Assembly: GCF_001429765.1 (NCBI RefSeq)
Contig: NZ_LMJB01000008.1
Location: forward strand, 250,835 to 314,834
Length of the DNA stretch: 64,000 bases
Direction: 5' to 3'
Source of the DNA: Flavobacterium sp. Root901
Lineage (GTDB): Bacteria; Bacteroidota; Bacteroidia; Flavobacteriales; Flavobacteriaceae
Part shown: positions 25,897 to 35,085 of the stretch, one piece after another
How the letters are laid out: every line of letters starts with the position of its first letter
Numbering within the stretch: the first letter of the stretch is position 1
Notes under the pieces: model-generated
What the model was told of the DNA's origin: nothing
Databases searched by the model: none
Seen by the model: only the letters and a program-made list of their open reading frames with translations
Position numbers and translations under genes: made by a program

Positions 25897-27204
25897 ATGA
25901 ATAACATTGTTGCGATAGTAGGAAGACCTAATGTAGGGAAATCGACCCTTTTTAATAGGCTGATACAAAGAAGAGAAGCTATTGTAGATTCAGTATCTGG
26001 GGTTACCCGTGATAGAAACTATGGTAAAAGCGAGTGGAACGGAAAAGAGTTTTCTGTCATTGATACCGGAGGATACGTTCGCGGATCTGATGACGTATTT
26101 GAGGGTGAAATCCGTAAACAGGTAGAACTTGCTATCGACGAAGCCGATGTTATTATTTTTGTAGTGGATGTAGAAGAAGGTATTACACCAATGGATGAAA
26201 CAGTTGCAAAGCTGCTTCGTAAAGTAACAAAACCGGTTTTATTGGCTGTAAACAAAGTAGATAACGCAATGCGTGAAAAAGATGCGATTGAGTTTTATAA
26301 TCTTGGTTTAGGAGATTATTTTACTTTCGCAAGTATTTCAGGAAGCGGAACAGGAGATTTATTAGATGCTTTAATTGATGCCTTTCCGGAAAAAGAACCA
26401 GTTGAGGTTACAGAAGAATTACCTCGTTTTGCAGTTGTAGGACGCCCGAATGCCGGGAAATCTAGCTTTATTAATGCATTAATAGGTCAGGATCGTTATA
26501 TCGTAACAGATATTGCAGGAACAACCCGTGATGCAATCGATACAAAATTTGATCGTTTTGGTTTCGAATTCAATTTGGTTGATACTGCCGGAATTCGTCG
26601 TAAAGCAAAAGTTAAAGAAGATTTAGAATTTTACTCTGTAATGCGTTCTGTAAGAGCAATTGAGCATGCAGACGTTTGTATATTAGTAATCGATGCAACC
26701 CGTGGTTTTGAAGGCCAGGACCAAAGTATTTTCTGGCTGGCAGAAAAAAACAGAAAAGGCGTTGTAATCTTAGTAAACAAATGGGATTTGGTTGAAAAAG
26801 ATACCATGTCAAGCCGTGATTACGAAGAGAAAATCCGTAAAGAATTAATGCCTTTTACAGATGTGCCTATTTTGTTCGTTTCGGCTTTAACAAAACAACG
26901 TTTGTTGAAAGCTTTGGAAGCTACAGTTCAGGTTTTTGAAAACAGAAAACAAAGAATTGCGACTTCTAAATTCAACGAATATATGCTGAAAGTAATTGAA
27001 GCTTATCCGCCGCCGGCAACCAAAGGTAAATATGTAAAAATTAAATATTGTATGCAATTGCCAACGCAGACACCTCAGTTTGTGTTTTTTGCCAATATGC
27101 CGCAATATGTTAAAGAACCATATAAAAGATATCTGGAAAATAAAATTCGTGATAACTGGGATTTCGCAGGAGTCCCGATCGATATTTATATCAGAGAGAA
27201 ATAA
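25897..27204 (+). CDS. der: GTPase Der (EngA)
   Basis: 435 aa with two tandem GTPase domains and a C-terminal KH-like domain. Domain 1 has GRPNVGKST (8-16), DTGG and NKVD; domain 2 has GRPNAGKSS (about 182-190), DTAG and NKWD. The C-terminal domain ends PIDIYIREK, the normal Der tail. It is required for 50S ribosome assembly. Single gene with its own -7 box and a strong terminator. Confidence 0.98.
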   Translation: MNNIVAIVGRPNVGKSTLFNRLIQRREAIVDSVSGVTRDRNYGKSEWNGKEFSVIDTGGYVRGSDDVFEGEIRKQVELAIDEADVIIFVVDVEEGITPMDETVAKLLRKVTKPVLLAVNKVDNAMREKDAIEFYNLGLGDYFTFASISGSGTGDLLDALIDAFPEKEPVEVTEELPRFAVVGRPNAGKSSFINALIGQDRYIVTDIAGTTRDAIDTKFDRFGFEFNLVDTAGIRRKAKVKEDLEFYSVMRSVRAIEHADVCILVIDATRGFEGQDQSIFWLAEKNRKGVVILVNKWDLVEKDTMSSRDYEEKIRKELMPFTDVPILFVSALTKQRLLKALEATVQVFENRKQRIATSKFNEYMLKVIEAYPPPATKGKYVKIKYCMQLPTQTPQFVFFANMPQYVKEPYKRYLENKIRDNWDFAGVPIDIYIREK

Positions 27205-27205
27205 A

Positions 27206-27234
27206 AAAAGTCCCCATTTTTGGGACTTTTTTTT
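27206..27234 (+). terminator. Terminator of der
   Basis: AAAAGTCCC / GGGACTTTT with a seven-base loop, then a T-run, starting two bases after the stop codon. Confidence 0.9.
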
Positions 27235-27334
27235 ATAATTAATTTTTAATGGCATATTATTTGAATAAATGTAAAAACTACAATTAAACCTTTTTCGTTT
27301 TTTGTAGTCTAACCATCTGACTAACCAAATTTTT

Positions 27335-30091
27335 ATGACCAGAATTTATTCATTTTTATCGTTTTTCTTCCTTTTTGTCTCTGCTGCTACTGCACAGAAT
27401 GATATTACTATTAAAGGAGCAATTTTAGATGTCAACACCCAATTACCGTTGGAAATGGCAACTGTTTATTTCACTACTGTAAAAGATTCCACCGTTATTG
27501 AATATGCGACCACAGATAAAAATGGCGCTTTTAGGATGGATATTAAAAAATATGACAAACCTGTTTTCCTAAAGGTAAGTTATATGGGATATCAAACTTA
27601 TTTTGAAGAGTATAAAGGACTTACAGAAAGCAAAGATTTTGGTAAAATATATATGCTTGAAAATGTAAATGCCCTAAACGATGTTGTTATTAAAACGGAA
27701 GCAGCGCCTATAACAATAAAAAAAGATACTTTAGAATTTAATGCAGCATCCTATAAAGTTCGTCCGGACTCTAATGTCGAAACGTTACTAAAACAATTAC
27801 CGGGTTTTGATGTCGATAATGATGGAAAAATTACGGTAAATGGCCGGGAGGTTAATCAGGTTTTAGTCAATGGAAAAACATTTTTTGACAAAGACGGAGC
27901 CATTGCGATTAAAAATTTACCGGCAGATATTATTAAAAAAGTTCAGGTTTCAGATTTTAAAACCAAAAAAGAAGAACTGTCAAAACAAGAATCAACTTCT
28001 GATTTTTCGAGTATTAATATCACAATCGATGAAAAGAAAAACAAAGGTTATTTTGGAAAAGTAATGGGCGGTTACGGCACAGACGATCGTTATGAAGCCA
28101 ATGTTAACCTGAATTATTTTAATAACAAACAAAAAATCAGTCTTCTGGCTTCGTCAAACAATATCAATTCGACCGGATTTTCTATGGATGATGTTTTTGA
28201 TAATATGGGCGGCGGAAGAAACAGCAGGGGAGGAAGTTCCAACTCAGGAAGCAGCGGTAAAGGAATTACACAATCAAATTTACTGGGATTGAATTATTCT
28301 GATGACTGGACAAAAGATCTCCTTGCTATGGGAAGTTATAATTTTTCGAATACAATTAATAATAACGATAGTAAATCGAACCAGCTTAGTTTCCTGCCAA
28401 CCGGAAATATAATTACCGAATCAGATTCTAAAACAAGAAATGAAAGTACGGGAAATAATGTCAATTTTGAATTGGAATATAAAATTAATCCAAGTATTCG
28501 AATTGTTGTGGCGCCAAAATTAAATCAGTCCCGGACAAACAGCAATTCGACTTCATCAAGTTTTTCTGAAGATGAAAATGGAAACGCTTTAAATGAAAGT
28601 AATTCAAAGTCTTATGCCGAAAGTGATAATCTTAATTTTGGAAACACGATTAACTTTAATAAAACTTTTGAAAAGAAATCAAGAAATTTAAGTTTTGTTT
28701 TTACAAATAACAACACAAACAGTGAGTCAAATGGTTTAAATATTTCAGAAACCATTTTCTATCAGGATAATCAGCCAAATGACGAAAGAAATCAAACTAC
28801 TAAAAAGAAAAACAGCAGCGATTCTTATTCGGCAGATATCGAATACACAGAGCCTATAACAGATTCTTTAAGAGTGAGATTTGGATCTGATTTTGATTGG
28901 AAAAGTACGGTAAATGATGAGAAAACGTTTAACTTTGATCCTGATACACAAGAATATAATGATTTAAATTTATCTTTAAGTAATTATACAAGTTCTGTGC
29001 AAAACTCCATTACGCCAAAAGTTGGCATCACATTGCAAAAAAATAAATTTACGCTGAATCTGGACAGCAGAACATCAATTGTAAATTTTGATAATCATTC
29101 CTTATATCTGAATAATGCAACAGATTTAGAAAAAAAATATGCACTGCCTTTTGCCACAGCGATATTCAGATACAAATTTAATCGTTCTAAAAACCTTTCA
29201 TTCAAATACGATTATTCCAATGCATTACCATCAGCAGCACAATTAATGCCGGTTGTAAATCTTAATAATCCGTTGAATACAATTGTCGGAAATCCAGATT
29301 TGCATCCTGTTGAAAAAAGCAGTATTAATTTCAATTTCAAAAATTATGATTTCCGTTCTCGTTCCGGTTATAGTGTGTATTTAAAAGGAGATTATTATGA
29401 TAACGATATTGTGTCGACTTCTATTTATGATGAAAGCGGAAAAAGAACGACCACTTATGTAAATATTTCTGGGGTTTATAATGCATCTATTGGTGCAAAC
29501 TGGAATCAGTCTGTAAAATCAGGTGCTCATACTTTACGATATGGATTAGGTTTAAACGCAGGATACACTTTTGACAAAGGATTTACAAATGCAGTTTTAT
29601 ACAATGCAAAATCGACTTCGATTACACCAAAAGTATATCTGTCCTATGATTATGGAGAAATATTAACCATTGCACCATCCTATAATTTATCTTATAACCA
29701 ATCGAAATATGAAAATTATTCAAGAGATGCAACTTCAAATGTTGTACACCGAATTAATTTGCAGACCACAACATACTGGCCAGAAAATTTAATTTTTGGA
29801 AATGATTTTGGTTATACATATAATTCTAATATTTCCGGAGATTTCAAAAAAGATTTCTATTTATGGAATACCAGTATATCTTATGGATTTTTAGATAAAA
29901 AACTTTATGCCAAAGTAAAAGTGTATGATGTCCTAAATCAGAATTTAAGTGCTACAAGAACTATTTCGGCAACAGCCATTCGAGATGAAGAAAATACGGT
30001 TTTAAGACGTTATGTAATGTTCTCTCTGGCTTATAAAATTGGAAACTTTACAGGATCTGAAAAAGGTGGAAAGAGAAGACAAAGAGATTAG
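27335..30091 (+). CDS. Outer-membrane beta-barrel protein with carboxypeptidase-regulatory-like domain
   Basis: 918 aa. Signal peptide 1-20 (ends SAATAQ). Residues about 23-110 are a CarboxypepD-regulatory-like domain (GAILDVNTQLPLEMATVYF; FLKVSYMGYQTY). A plug-like segment follows (ETLLKQLPGFDVDNDGKITV; VLVNGKTFF), then a long barrel with aromatic strand ends. It is the TonB-receptor-like, SusC-unrelated barrel family common in Bacteroidota. A Gly/Ser-rich loop lies near 290-312 and the C-terminus is basic (GGKRRQRD). Substrate unknown. Its stop overlaps the stop of the opposite-strand DUF2490 gene by four bases. Confidence 0.85.
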   Translation: MTRIYSFLSFFFLFVSAATAQNDITIKGAILDVNTQLPLEMATVYFTTVKDSTVIEYATTDKNGAFRMDIKKYDKPVFLKVSYMGYQTYFEEYKGLTESKDFGKIYMLENVNALNDVVIKTEAAPITIKKDTLEFNAASYKVRPDSNVETLLKQLPGFDVDNDGKITVNGREVNQVLVNGKTFFDKDGAIAIKNLPADIIKKVQVSDFKTKKEELSKQESTSDFSSINITIDEKKNKGYFGKVMGGYGTDDRYEANVNLNYFNNKQKISLLASSNNINSTGFSMDDVFDNMGGGRNSRGGSSNSGSSGKGITQSNLLGLNYSDDWTKDLLAMGSYNFSNTINNNDSKSNQLSFLPTGNIITESDSKTRNESTGNNVNFELEYKINPSIRIVVAPKLNQSRTNSNSTSSSFSEDENGNALNESNSKSYAESDNLNFGNTINFNKTFEKKSRNLSFVFTNNNTNSESNGLNISETIFYQDNQPNDERNQTTKKKNSSDSYSADIEYTEPITDSLRVRFGSDFDWKSTVNDEKTFNFDPDTQEYNDLNLSLSNYTSSVQNSITPKVGITLQKNKFTLNLDSRTSIVNFDNHSLYLNNATDLEKKYALPFATAIFRYKFNRSKNLSFKYDYSNALPSAAQLMPVVNLNNPLNTIVGNPDLHPVEKSSINFNFKNYDFRSRSGYSVYLKGDYYDNDIVSTSIYDESGKRTTTYVNISGVYNASIGANWNQSVKSGAHTLRYGLGLNAGYTFDKGFTNAVLYNAKSTSITPKVYLSYDYGEILTIAPSYNLSYNQSKYENYSRDATSNVVHRINLQTTTYWPENLIFGNDFGYTYNSNISGDFKKDFYLWNTSISYGFLDKKLYAKVKVYDVLNQNLSATRTISATAIRDEENTVLRRYVMFSLAYKIGNFTGSEKGGKRRQRD

Positions 30092-30891
30092 TTTTTTGAT
30101 AAGCAACAAAGTTTTAGAGGACTAAGGCGGCAAGTCTTATCAACTCTAAATAAAAACTTCCGGTCAATTCTATGGTATAAAGTAAATCGTATGATATCGC
30201 GGTCATAAAAATCTACTCCGCTGGAACGTCTTTGATAACTTTTTAAATAACCTAATTCCAGACCAATATTAGGATTAATGTGATAACGAAGTGCAACATA
30301 AAAGCGATTCTGATCGAAAGTATTTCGTTTATTATCTTTTCCGAAATTGAATAAAATTTCATCGGAAATAGTTCCTTTTAAACTTCGTTTTTCTTTTGCC
30401 CAAAGATTAAAAGTTGACTGTAACCGATAACGGAAACGATAGGCAAATGAAAAATCATGGAGTAATTCTGTGTTTGTGGCTTTTTGTATAAAACGTTCTT
30501 CAAGCTGAAAACGGTTATGAAAGGTAATTTTTGAGATATCGTTGATGAATGTGATATCTTGTTGTGAACGATATTCCGGAATCGAAAAATCAGGATCAGT
30601 ATTTGGATTTTGTGTATTTACATTGAAATAAGCAATTCCTCCTCCCAGATCAACAATTTTAGAAGCTCGGTATCGTCCCTGCGCTCGGATTACAAATAAA
30701 TTTTGATGAATTGGATGAATAAAGCTTCGGTTATCGAATTCGGAATGGATCGACCATTTTTGAGAAAGGGGAAAAATATTGTAATAGCGAATCCACGTAA
30801 GTGTTTGATGATCTGTATTTTTTGCATTTTGTGCCGATAAAAAAGGACTTATCACGCCCACAATCAATAGTAATTTAAAAATCTTCATCAA
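30088..30891 (-). CDS. DUF2490 outer-membrane protein
   Basis: 267 aa with a signal peptide (1-20, GVISPFLSAQ). The rest is a beta-barrel-type sequence: WIRYYNIFPLSQKWSIHSEF, HNRFQLEERFI, YRFRYRLQSTFN and FYVALRYHINPNIGLELGYL, matching DUF2490, whose role is unknown. It is convergent with the upstream-mapped barrel gene, and the two coding regions overlap by four bases, leaving no room for a terminator between them. Confidence 0.82.
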   Translation of the reverse strand: MMKIFKLLLIVGVISPFLSAQNAKNTDHQTLTWIRYYNIFPLSQKWSIHSEFDNRSFIHPIHQNLFVIRAQGRYRASKIVDLGGGIAYFNVNTQNPNTDPDFSIPEYRSQQDITFINDISKITFHNRFQLEERFIQKATNTELLHDFSFAYRFRYRLQSTFNLWAKEKRSLKGTISDEILFNFGKDNKRNTFDQNRFYVALRYHINPNIGLELGYLKSYQRRSSGVDFYDRDIIRFTLYHRIDRKFLFRVDKTCRLSPLKLCCLSKN

Positions 30892-30984
30892 ACAATAATT
30901 CAGGCAGCGAATATATACAACAACAATTAATTTAAAGTAGAATAAAATTTGTTTTAAATATTATTTTGTGATTTGAGACAATTA

Positions 30985-31015
30985 AAAACGAGCTATATAT
31001 TACATAGCTCGTTTC
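30985..31015 (-). terminator. Terminator of the LemA-DUF3137 run
   Basis: Stem AACGAGCTAT / ATAGCTCGTT, then TTTT on the minus strand, 27 bases after the LemA stop. Confidence 0.7.
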
Positions 31016-31041
31016 TGTAATTATTTAGAGATTTATTTAAA

Positions 31042-31593
31042 TTATTTATTAAACAAATCTTCCGCATTGATATTTTGGCGTTGTGCTTCTGCTGCCATTT
31101 GCCATTCGTGTTTTGTAAACCCACACTTAGAACCAATTACATTTCCCGGAAAAGTACTAAGACCGTTATTGTAATCAGTAATAGAGGCACTTAAATAGCG
31201 GCGGCCAGCAGAAATTTGTTCTTCTGATTCACTCCATACATACTGTAAATTACTGAATTGACTGTCTGCTCTTAATTCAGGATAATTTTCTACCTGCAGC
31301 ATGATTTGTTTCATCATCTGGCTAGACTCACTATCTACGGCATATTCAGTTGTATTGGATTTTAATTGACGCAATTGCGTTATTTTTTCCAACACATCTT
31401 TTTCGTAATTAGTATATTGTTTTACAATTGTTATAAGATTTGGAATAAGTTCACTTCGTTTGATAAATAAAGCATCTAAAGAAGAAAACGCATTTTGAAT
31501 TTGATTACGTCTGGTATTAAGCGAGTTGTAAACAGAAATAATATATATTATAATTGTGACAATTACAGCGATGCTTAAAATGAATGCAGTCAT
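31042..31593 (-). CDS. LemA family protein
   Basis: 183 aa. An N-terminal membrane helix (3-22) is followed by the LemA helical core: YNSLNTRRNQIQNAFSSLDA, IKRSELIPNLITIVKQYTNY, then LRADSQFSNLQYVWSESEEQ and RYLSASITDYNNGLSTFPGN. LemA proteins are membrane-anchored helical bundles of unclear function, often beside a DUF3137 or TPM-domain gene. Here it follows DUF3137 by 19 bases and is the last gene of the run. A second LemA (44708-45292) pairs with TPM proteins, so the genome keeps two distinct LemA contexts. Confidence 0.9.
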   Translation of the reverse strand: MTAFILSIAVIVTIIIYIISVYNSLNTRRNQIQNAFSSLDALFIKRSELIPNLITIVKQYTNYEKDVLEKITQLRQLKSNTTEYAVDSESSQMMKQIMLQVENYPELRADSQFSNLQYVWSESEEQISAGRRYLSASITDYNNGLSTFPGNVIGSKCGFTKHEWQMAAEAQRQNINAEDLFNK

Positions 31594-31612
31594 GATTGAA
31601 ATGTTTTAATGA

Positions 31613-33172
31613 TTATTGTTTCCAAATGTTGACATTAAGTTTTAAATCATCAATAATAGAAAATTGTTTGTACAGATCATCGTAAAATGAAACTAACAAC
31701 TCCGGTTTTAACTTAGTTGTAACTCCTGTTTCAAATTTGTTTGTACGATTATTGTTTGCAGCTATTACTTTATTATTAGTGAAAAAGATAAAGAGATTTC
31801 CTTTTGCTTTACTGGAAATATCCTTGATGTATTGCATAGTGCTTGGCGTTAAGATGTAACGGGCTTCTATTTGATCATCAGAATAAACATCAAACATTTT
31901 TGTAAATTCAGGATCTTCCAGCATTATTTTAGAAGAAGGCTTCACTATATTCGACGAAAAAGAGTTACCTGTAATAAAACCTGAAATTCCAGTTTTTGGA
32001 GAAATTACAATTTGTGTATTAAATGTTTTATTGAATTTTGCTATAAAAAATTGTCCTGAAAAGACTTCTGTAGGTGATTCATTTTCCATACGAATGACTG
32101 GCATATAGGTAATATGCAAATCACTATATTGAAACGGAACTCCATTATGACTACCGAGTATTTGATCATTCCCGGTAACGTCATAATTTTTATCTTTAAG
32201 GATTCCCAATTCGTATAAATCTTTTGCTCCGATGTAGCCGTGTTCTACATATTGAAAAGAAGGATTAATAAAGCCAATCATTTTCTTGAAAATTTGTTCC
32301 TTAAATGAAGTATAATTTTCTCCTGAGTTACCAATCTGCTGATGCTTTTTCTTCATTATGGGCATATATACTAGATAGATTAAAGCGCAAACTATTGCGA
32401 AGCCAATTATATAACTTGTAAATGTTGAGCTTCCATAATCTGTATTAGTAGTAGTATTTAATGCTGTTGTATAATTGAAAATCATAAAACCCCCAACTAT
32501 TAAAATGCAAAAAATTGTAGAAATGATATAAAAGCTCATTCCTTTTTTACGGCTTTTTTCGAGATTATCCATAATGCTGGCTAATTCATTATCAGCATAC
32601 TCTTTAAATTCGGCAATTGTTTTTAAAGGTACAGATTCCGTAGTCTTAATTATTTCAGCATTATTAAGATTTTCTTTTAGGTTATTGACGTGATCTATAT
32701 TTACACCGCTTAGTAAAACCTTAAAATCTGGTTCAATACTAACGGGTACCGGTATTGTGTAGACTTGATTTTGTACTGAGAAAGTAAGAAAATTTATTGG
32801 ATTAAGTTTGACTTTGATTTTTCCTAATGGTAATATTAATTTATACTCCACAAATTGTGTTATTGAGGAAGCTTTTTTTCCTGTTTTCAGATCATTAAAA
32901 AGCTGCTCTATTAATAAATGTCGATCATTAAGCGCTTTTACTTTTTTAAATATCGAAAACCCAAATGCAATAATCATGAAAGGGATAATCAATTTGTAAT
33001 AAATAGGAGTATCTGTACTTCCTTCTCCATTAAAACGAGACAACAAAATATTGGATAAAACAATTATAACCAAGACGCCAATTATTGCATAAAAGGCATA
33101 AGCATAATAGGTTAATTTTTTATCACGATTATGTTCTCGTAAAAGGATTTCTTGTATGTTATTATTGTTCAT
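31613..33172 (-). CDS. DUF3137 membrane protein
   Basis: 519 aa. Two N-terminal membrane helices (about 22-43 and 58-76), a soluble segment, two more helices (about 210-232 and 248-268), then a C-terminal soluble domain with the DUF3137 pattern: FQYVEHGYIGAKDLYELGIL, DVTGNDQILGSHNGVPFQYS, TEVFSGQFFIAKFNKTFNTQ, DPEFTKMFDVYSDDQIEARY. DUF3137 is regularly a LemA partner. The first half with its own helix pair may be a second, degenerate bacterial PH-like domain. Function unknown. Confidence 0.85.
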   Translation of the reverse strand: MNNNNIQEILLREHNRDKKLTYYAYAFYAIIGVLVIIVLSNILLSRFNGEGSTDTPIYYKLIIPFMIIAFGFSIFKKVKALNDRHLLIEQLFNDLKTGKKASSITQFVEYKLILPLGKIKVKLNPINFLTFSVQNQVYTIPVPVSIEPDFKVLLSGVNIDHVNNLKENLNNAEIIKTTESVPLKTIAEFKEYADNELASIMDNLEKSRKKGMSFYIISTIFCILIVGGFMIFNYTTALNTTTNTDYGSSTFTSYIIGFAIVCALIYLVYMPIMKKKHQQIGNSGENYTSFKEQIFKKMIGFINPSFQYVEHGYIGAKDLYELGILKDKNYDVTGNDQILGSHNGVPFQYSDLHITYMPVIRMENESPTEVFSGQFFIAKFNKTFNTQIVISPKTGISGFITGNSFSSNIVKPSSKIMLEDPEFTKMFDVYSDDQIEARYILTPSTMQYIKDISSKAKGNLFIFFTNNKVIAANNNRTNKFETGVTTKLKPELLVSFYDDLYKQFSIIDDLKLNVNIWKQ

Positions 33173-33252
33173 TTTATTTTAATTGTGTATTTGTTTTTCA
33201 AACATTGTTTCTTTGATTATTATTTACAACCAGTTAATCAAATATTTTTTAT

Positions 33253-33279
33253 GCAGAGGGGCTTTTTTAGTCCCTCTGC
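33253..33279. other. Stable intergenic hairpin, no T-run
   Basis: GCAGAGGG / CCCTCTGC with an 11-base loop between the DUF1266 stop and the DUF3137 start. Neither strand has a T-run after the stem, so it may be a processing or stability element that sets different expression for the two halves of the run. Confidence 0.5.
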
Positions 33280-33307
33280 AATAATTATTAAAAAATATAT
33301 TTAAGGA

Positions 33308-34225
33308 TTACTTTAATGGATAGGTGTTCCAAATGCTTTTTTTGTCGCTAAGCATGTTTAGTATTACAGCTGCAAAATTTGCAGGGCTGCCTCCATACAT
33401 AAAGGCACGTCCTGTCATAAATGATGACGCATATTCTGACCAGTTATTATATCTTTCTTTCGCCATTTTAGCAGCAGTTTCCAGATATTGAAGACAAGTT
33501 TGCTGATCTATAAAACCAGCAGCATAGCAGTAACGCGCTACAGACGCTATCCTTTCTATATCCCATGCATCAATGTCTTTCGGACTTCCTTTTTCGTCAA
33601 TATTTAATTTTAATGGAGATAAAGCTTTTTCGTACTCTTCGATATCATCCTGAGTATCTTCATCAATTTCAGCTTCTTCTGCCCGATGTCCTTCCTCTTT
33701 CAGCCAATCAAGTGTTTCAATTGCATCGTCATTTTCTGTAATATTCCAGGCATTTTCGAGCATAGCTTTTAAATCACTTTTATATCCATGTATTTCAAAT
33801 GTGTCTGTAGGATGCTGATGTAATATTATAGCGCCGAAAGCAAGCAGTTGTTTTTTATCGTCAGGGACCGGTTCGATATTTTCGAATTCATCTTCTTCGT
33901 CATCATCTTCATCATCATTACCATATAAGCCTGCAAAATTATTCATAAGCTGGCTAAAAGTTGAATTACCTGATGAAGCATTATCTTCTGAGCCTGATAG
34001 TATAGATGAGAACTTTGGAGATAAGGAAGGATTACCAAAATACTGCATATAAGTTGACATGTCAGTCATGGCAGCAAATTGATATTTAGTACATACTTCT
34101 GTCCACTGTTCATCTGTAATGTTTAATGCTTCAGCTATTACGTCGAAGCTAATTAAGTGAGTTGACATTGCCCCTAATGCGGCAGCATAGTCTGGAAGGC
34201 TTACGCCATGAATTGTATCACTCAT
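33308..34225 (-). CDS. DUF1266 protein (cytoplasmic)
   Basis: 305 aa, no signal. A small N-terminal helical domain (1-70) precedes an acidic linker (about 100-118, DDEDDDEEDEFENIEP). The C-terminal DUF1266 domain has AWDIERIASVARYCYAAGFI, CLQYLETAAKMAKERYNNWS and EYASSFMTGRAFMYGG, corresponding to the family's WDxxR, aromatic and Gly-Arg motifs. Its neighbour is a lipoprotein version of the same domain, so the pair places DUF1266 on both sides of a membrane. Function of the family is unknown. Confidence 0.8.
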   Translation of the reverse strand: MSDTIHGVSLPDYAAALGAMSTHLISFDVIAEALNITDEQWTEVCTKYQFAAMTDMSTYMQYFGNPSLSPKFSSILSGSEDNASSGNSTFSQLMNNFAGLYGNDDEDDDEEDEFENIEPVPDDKKQLLAFGAIILHQHPTDTFEIHGYKSDLKAMLENAWNITENDDAIETLDWLKEEGHRAEEAEIDEDTQDDIEEYEKALSPLKLNIDEKGSPKDIDAWDIERIASVARYCYAAGFIDQQTCLQYLETAAKMAKERYNNWSEYASSFMTGRAFMYGGSPANFAAVILNMLSDKKSIWNTYPLK

Positions 34226-34254
34226 TTGTTTTTGTATTTAATATTATTAAAGGA

Positions 34255-35064
34255 TTATTTCCAGTCTTTTTCTAATTTTGTATTCCATTTTACCTGAAAT
34301 GGACTTTTCGTGTCTTTTTTTAATTCAGCAATAAATCCTTGACGTTGAACGTATTTAGATGAACTGTCTTTTGGGTCTTCATTACTCCAGTATAAATAGC
34401 CATACATATAACTTCTATTGTATTCGTCCCAAGATTTAAAAGTTTTTTGAATACGTTTAGCCACTTCTAATGATTTGTCTAAAGCAGTATTTTCATCTGT
34501 AAAATCAGCTACATAAAAACTAGTTAATAAAAAGTTAGCTCTGCCAAGATCCCATCCTGTAACTGCATTGTAACCAAGATCATGATAAGCGTCATATAAT
34601 AATTGGAAATGAATTTTTTCCTCTTGGTCTGTAATTGAAGATAATTGTTTCTGAAACTCTTCTTTAGACATTTTATCAATACCAAGTTCTTTTACCTCAC
34701 TAACAAATTCTTTACTTTGCATACCATTTTCAGAAGTAAGTTCCTGTACTTGTTTCATTCCTGAATTTAAATCAGATACTGACCACCATTGCTGCAGCAT
34801 TTGTTTTATAGATGCTTTTATAGATGCATTTTTTTCCTGACCACCCACTAAATTATAATCTCCTTGATTTTGCATTGTCATAACTGCATAAGTACCATTT
34901 ATAAAACGGACGCTTTCTGATGTGTTTTCGCTGCCAGAATCAGTTGTTTCTCCTGATTTATTTCCTTTTCCACATCCTGTTAATAGAAAGCACAATGCAA
35001 ATACAAGAGTTATACTTAAATTAAAAAACTGTTTTGCTTTTTTCATTTTGTTCATTTTATTCAT
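34255..35064 (-). CDS. DUF1266 lipoprotein
   Basis: 269 aa. Lipoprotein signal with lipobox LLTGC near residue 31; three in-frame ATGs (35064, 35055, 35046) make the exact start uncertain, but all keep the signal. The C-terminal half is DUF1266: TGWDLGRANFLLTSFYVADF, LEVAKRIQKTFKSWDEYNRS and YMYGYLYW. It lies 29 bases before the cytoplasmic DUF1266 gene and 21 after the ankyrin gene. Likely anchored to a membrane facing the periplasm. Confidence 0.85.
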   Translation of the reverse strand: MNKMNKMKKAKQFFNLSITLVFALCFLLTGCGKGNKSGETTDSGSENTSESVRFINGTYAVMTMQNQGDYNLVGGQEKNASIKASIKQMLQQWWSVSDLNSGMKQVQELTSENGMQSKEFVSEVKELGIDKMSKEEFQKQLSSITDQEEKIHFQLLYDAYHDLGYNAVTGWDLGRANFLLTSFYVADFTDENTALDKSLEVAKRIQKTFKSWDEYNRSYMYGYLYWSNEDPKDSSSKYVQRQGFIAELKKDTKSPFQVKWNTKLEKDWK

Positions 35065-35085
35065 CTTTAATATTTAATAATTAGG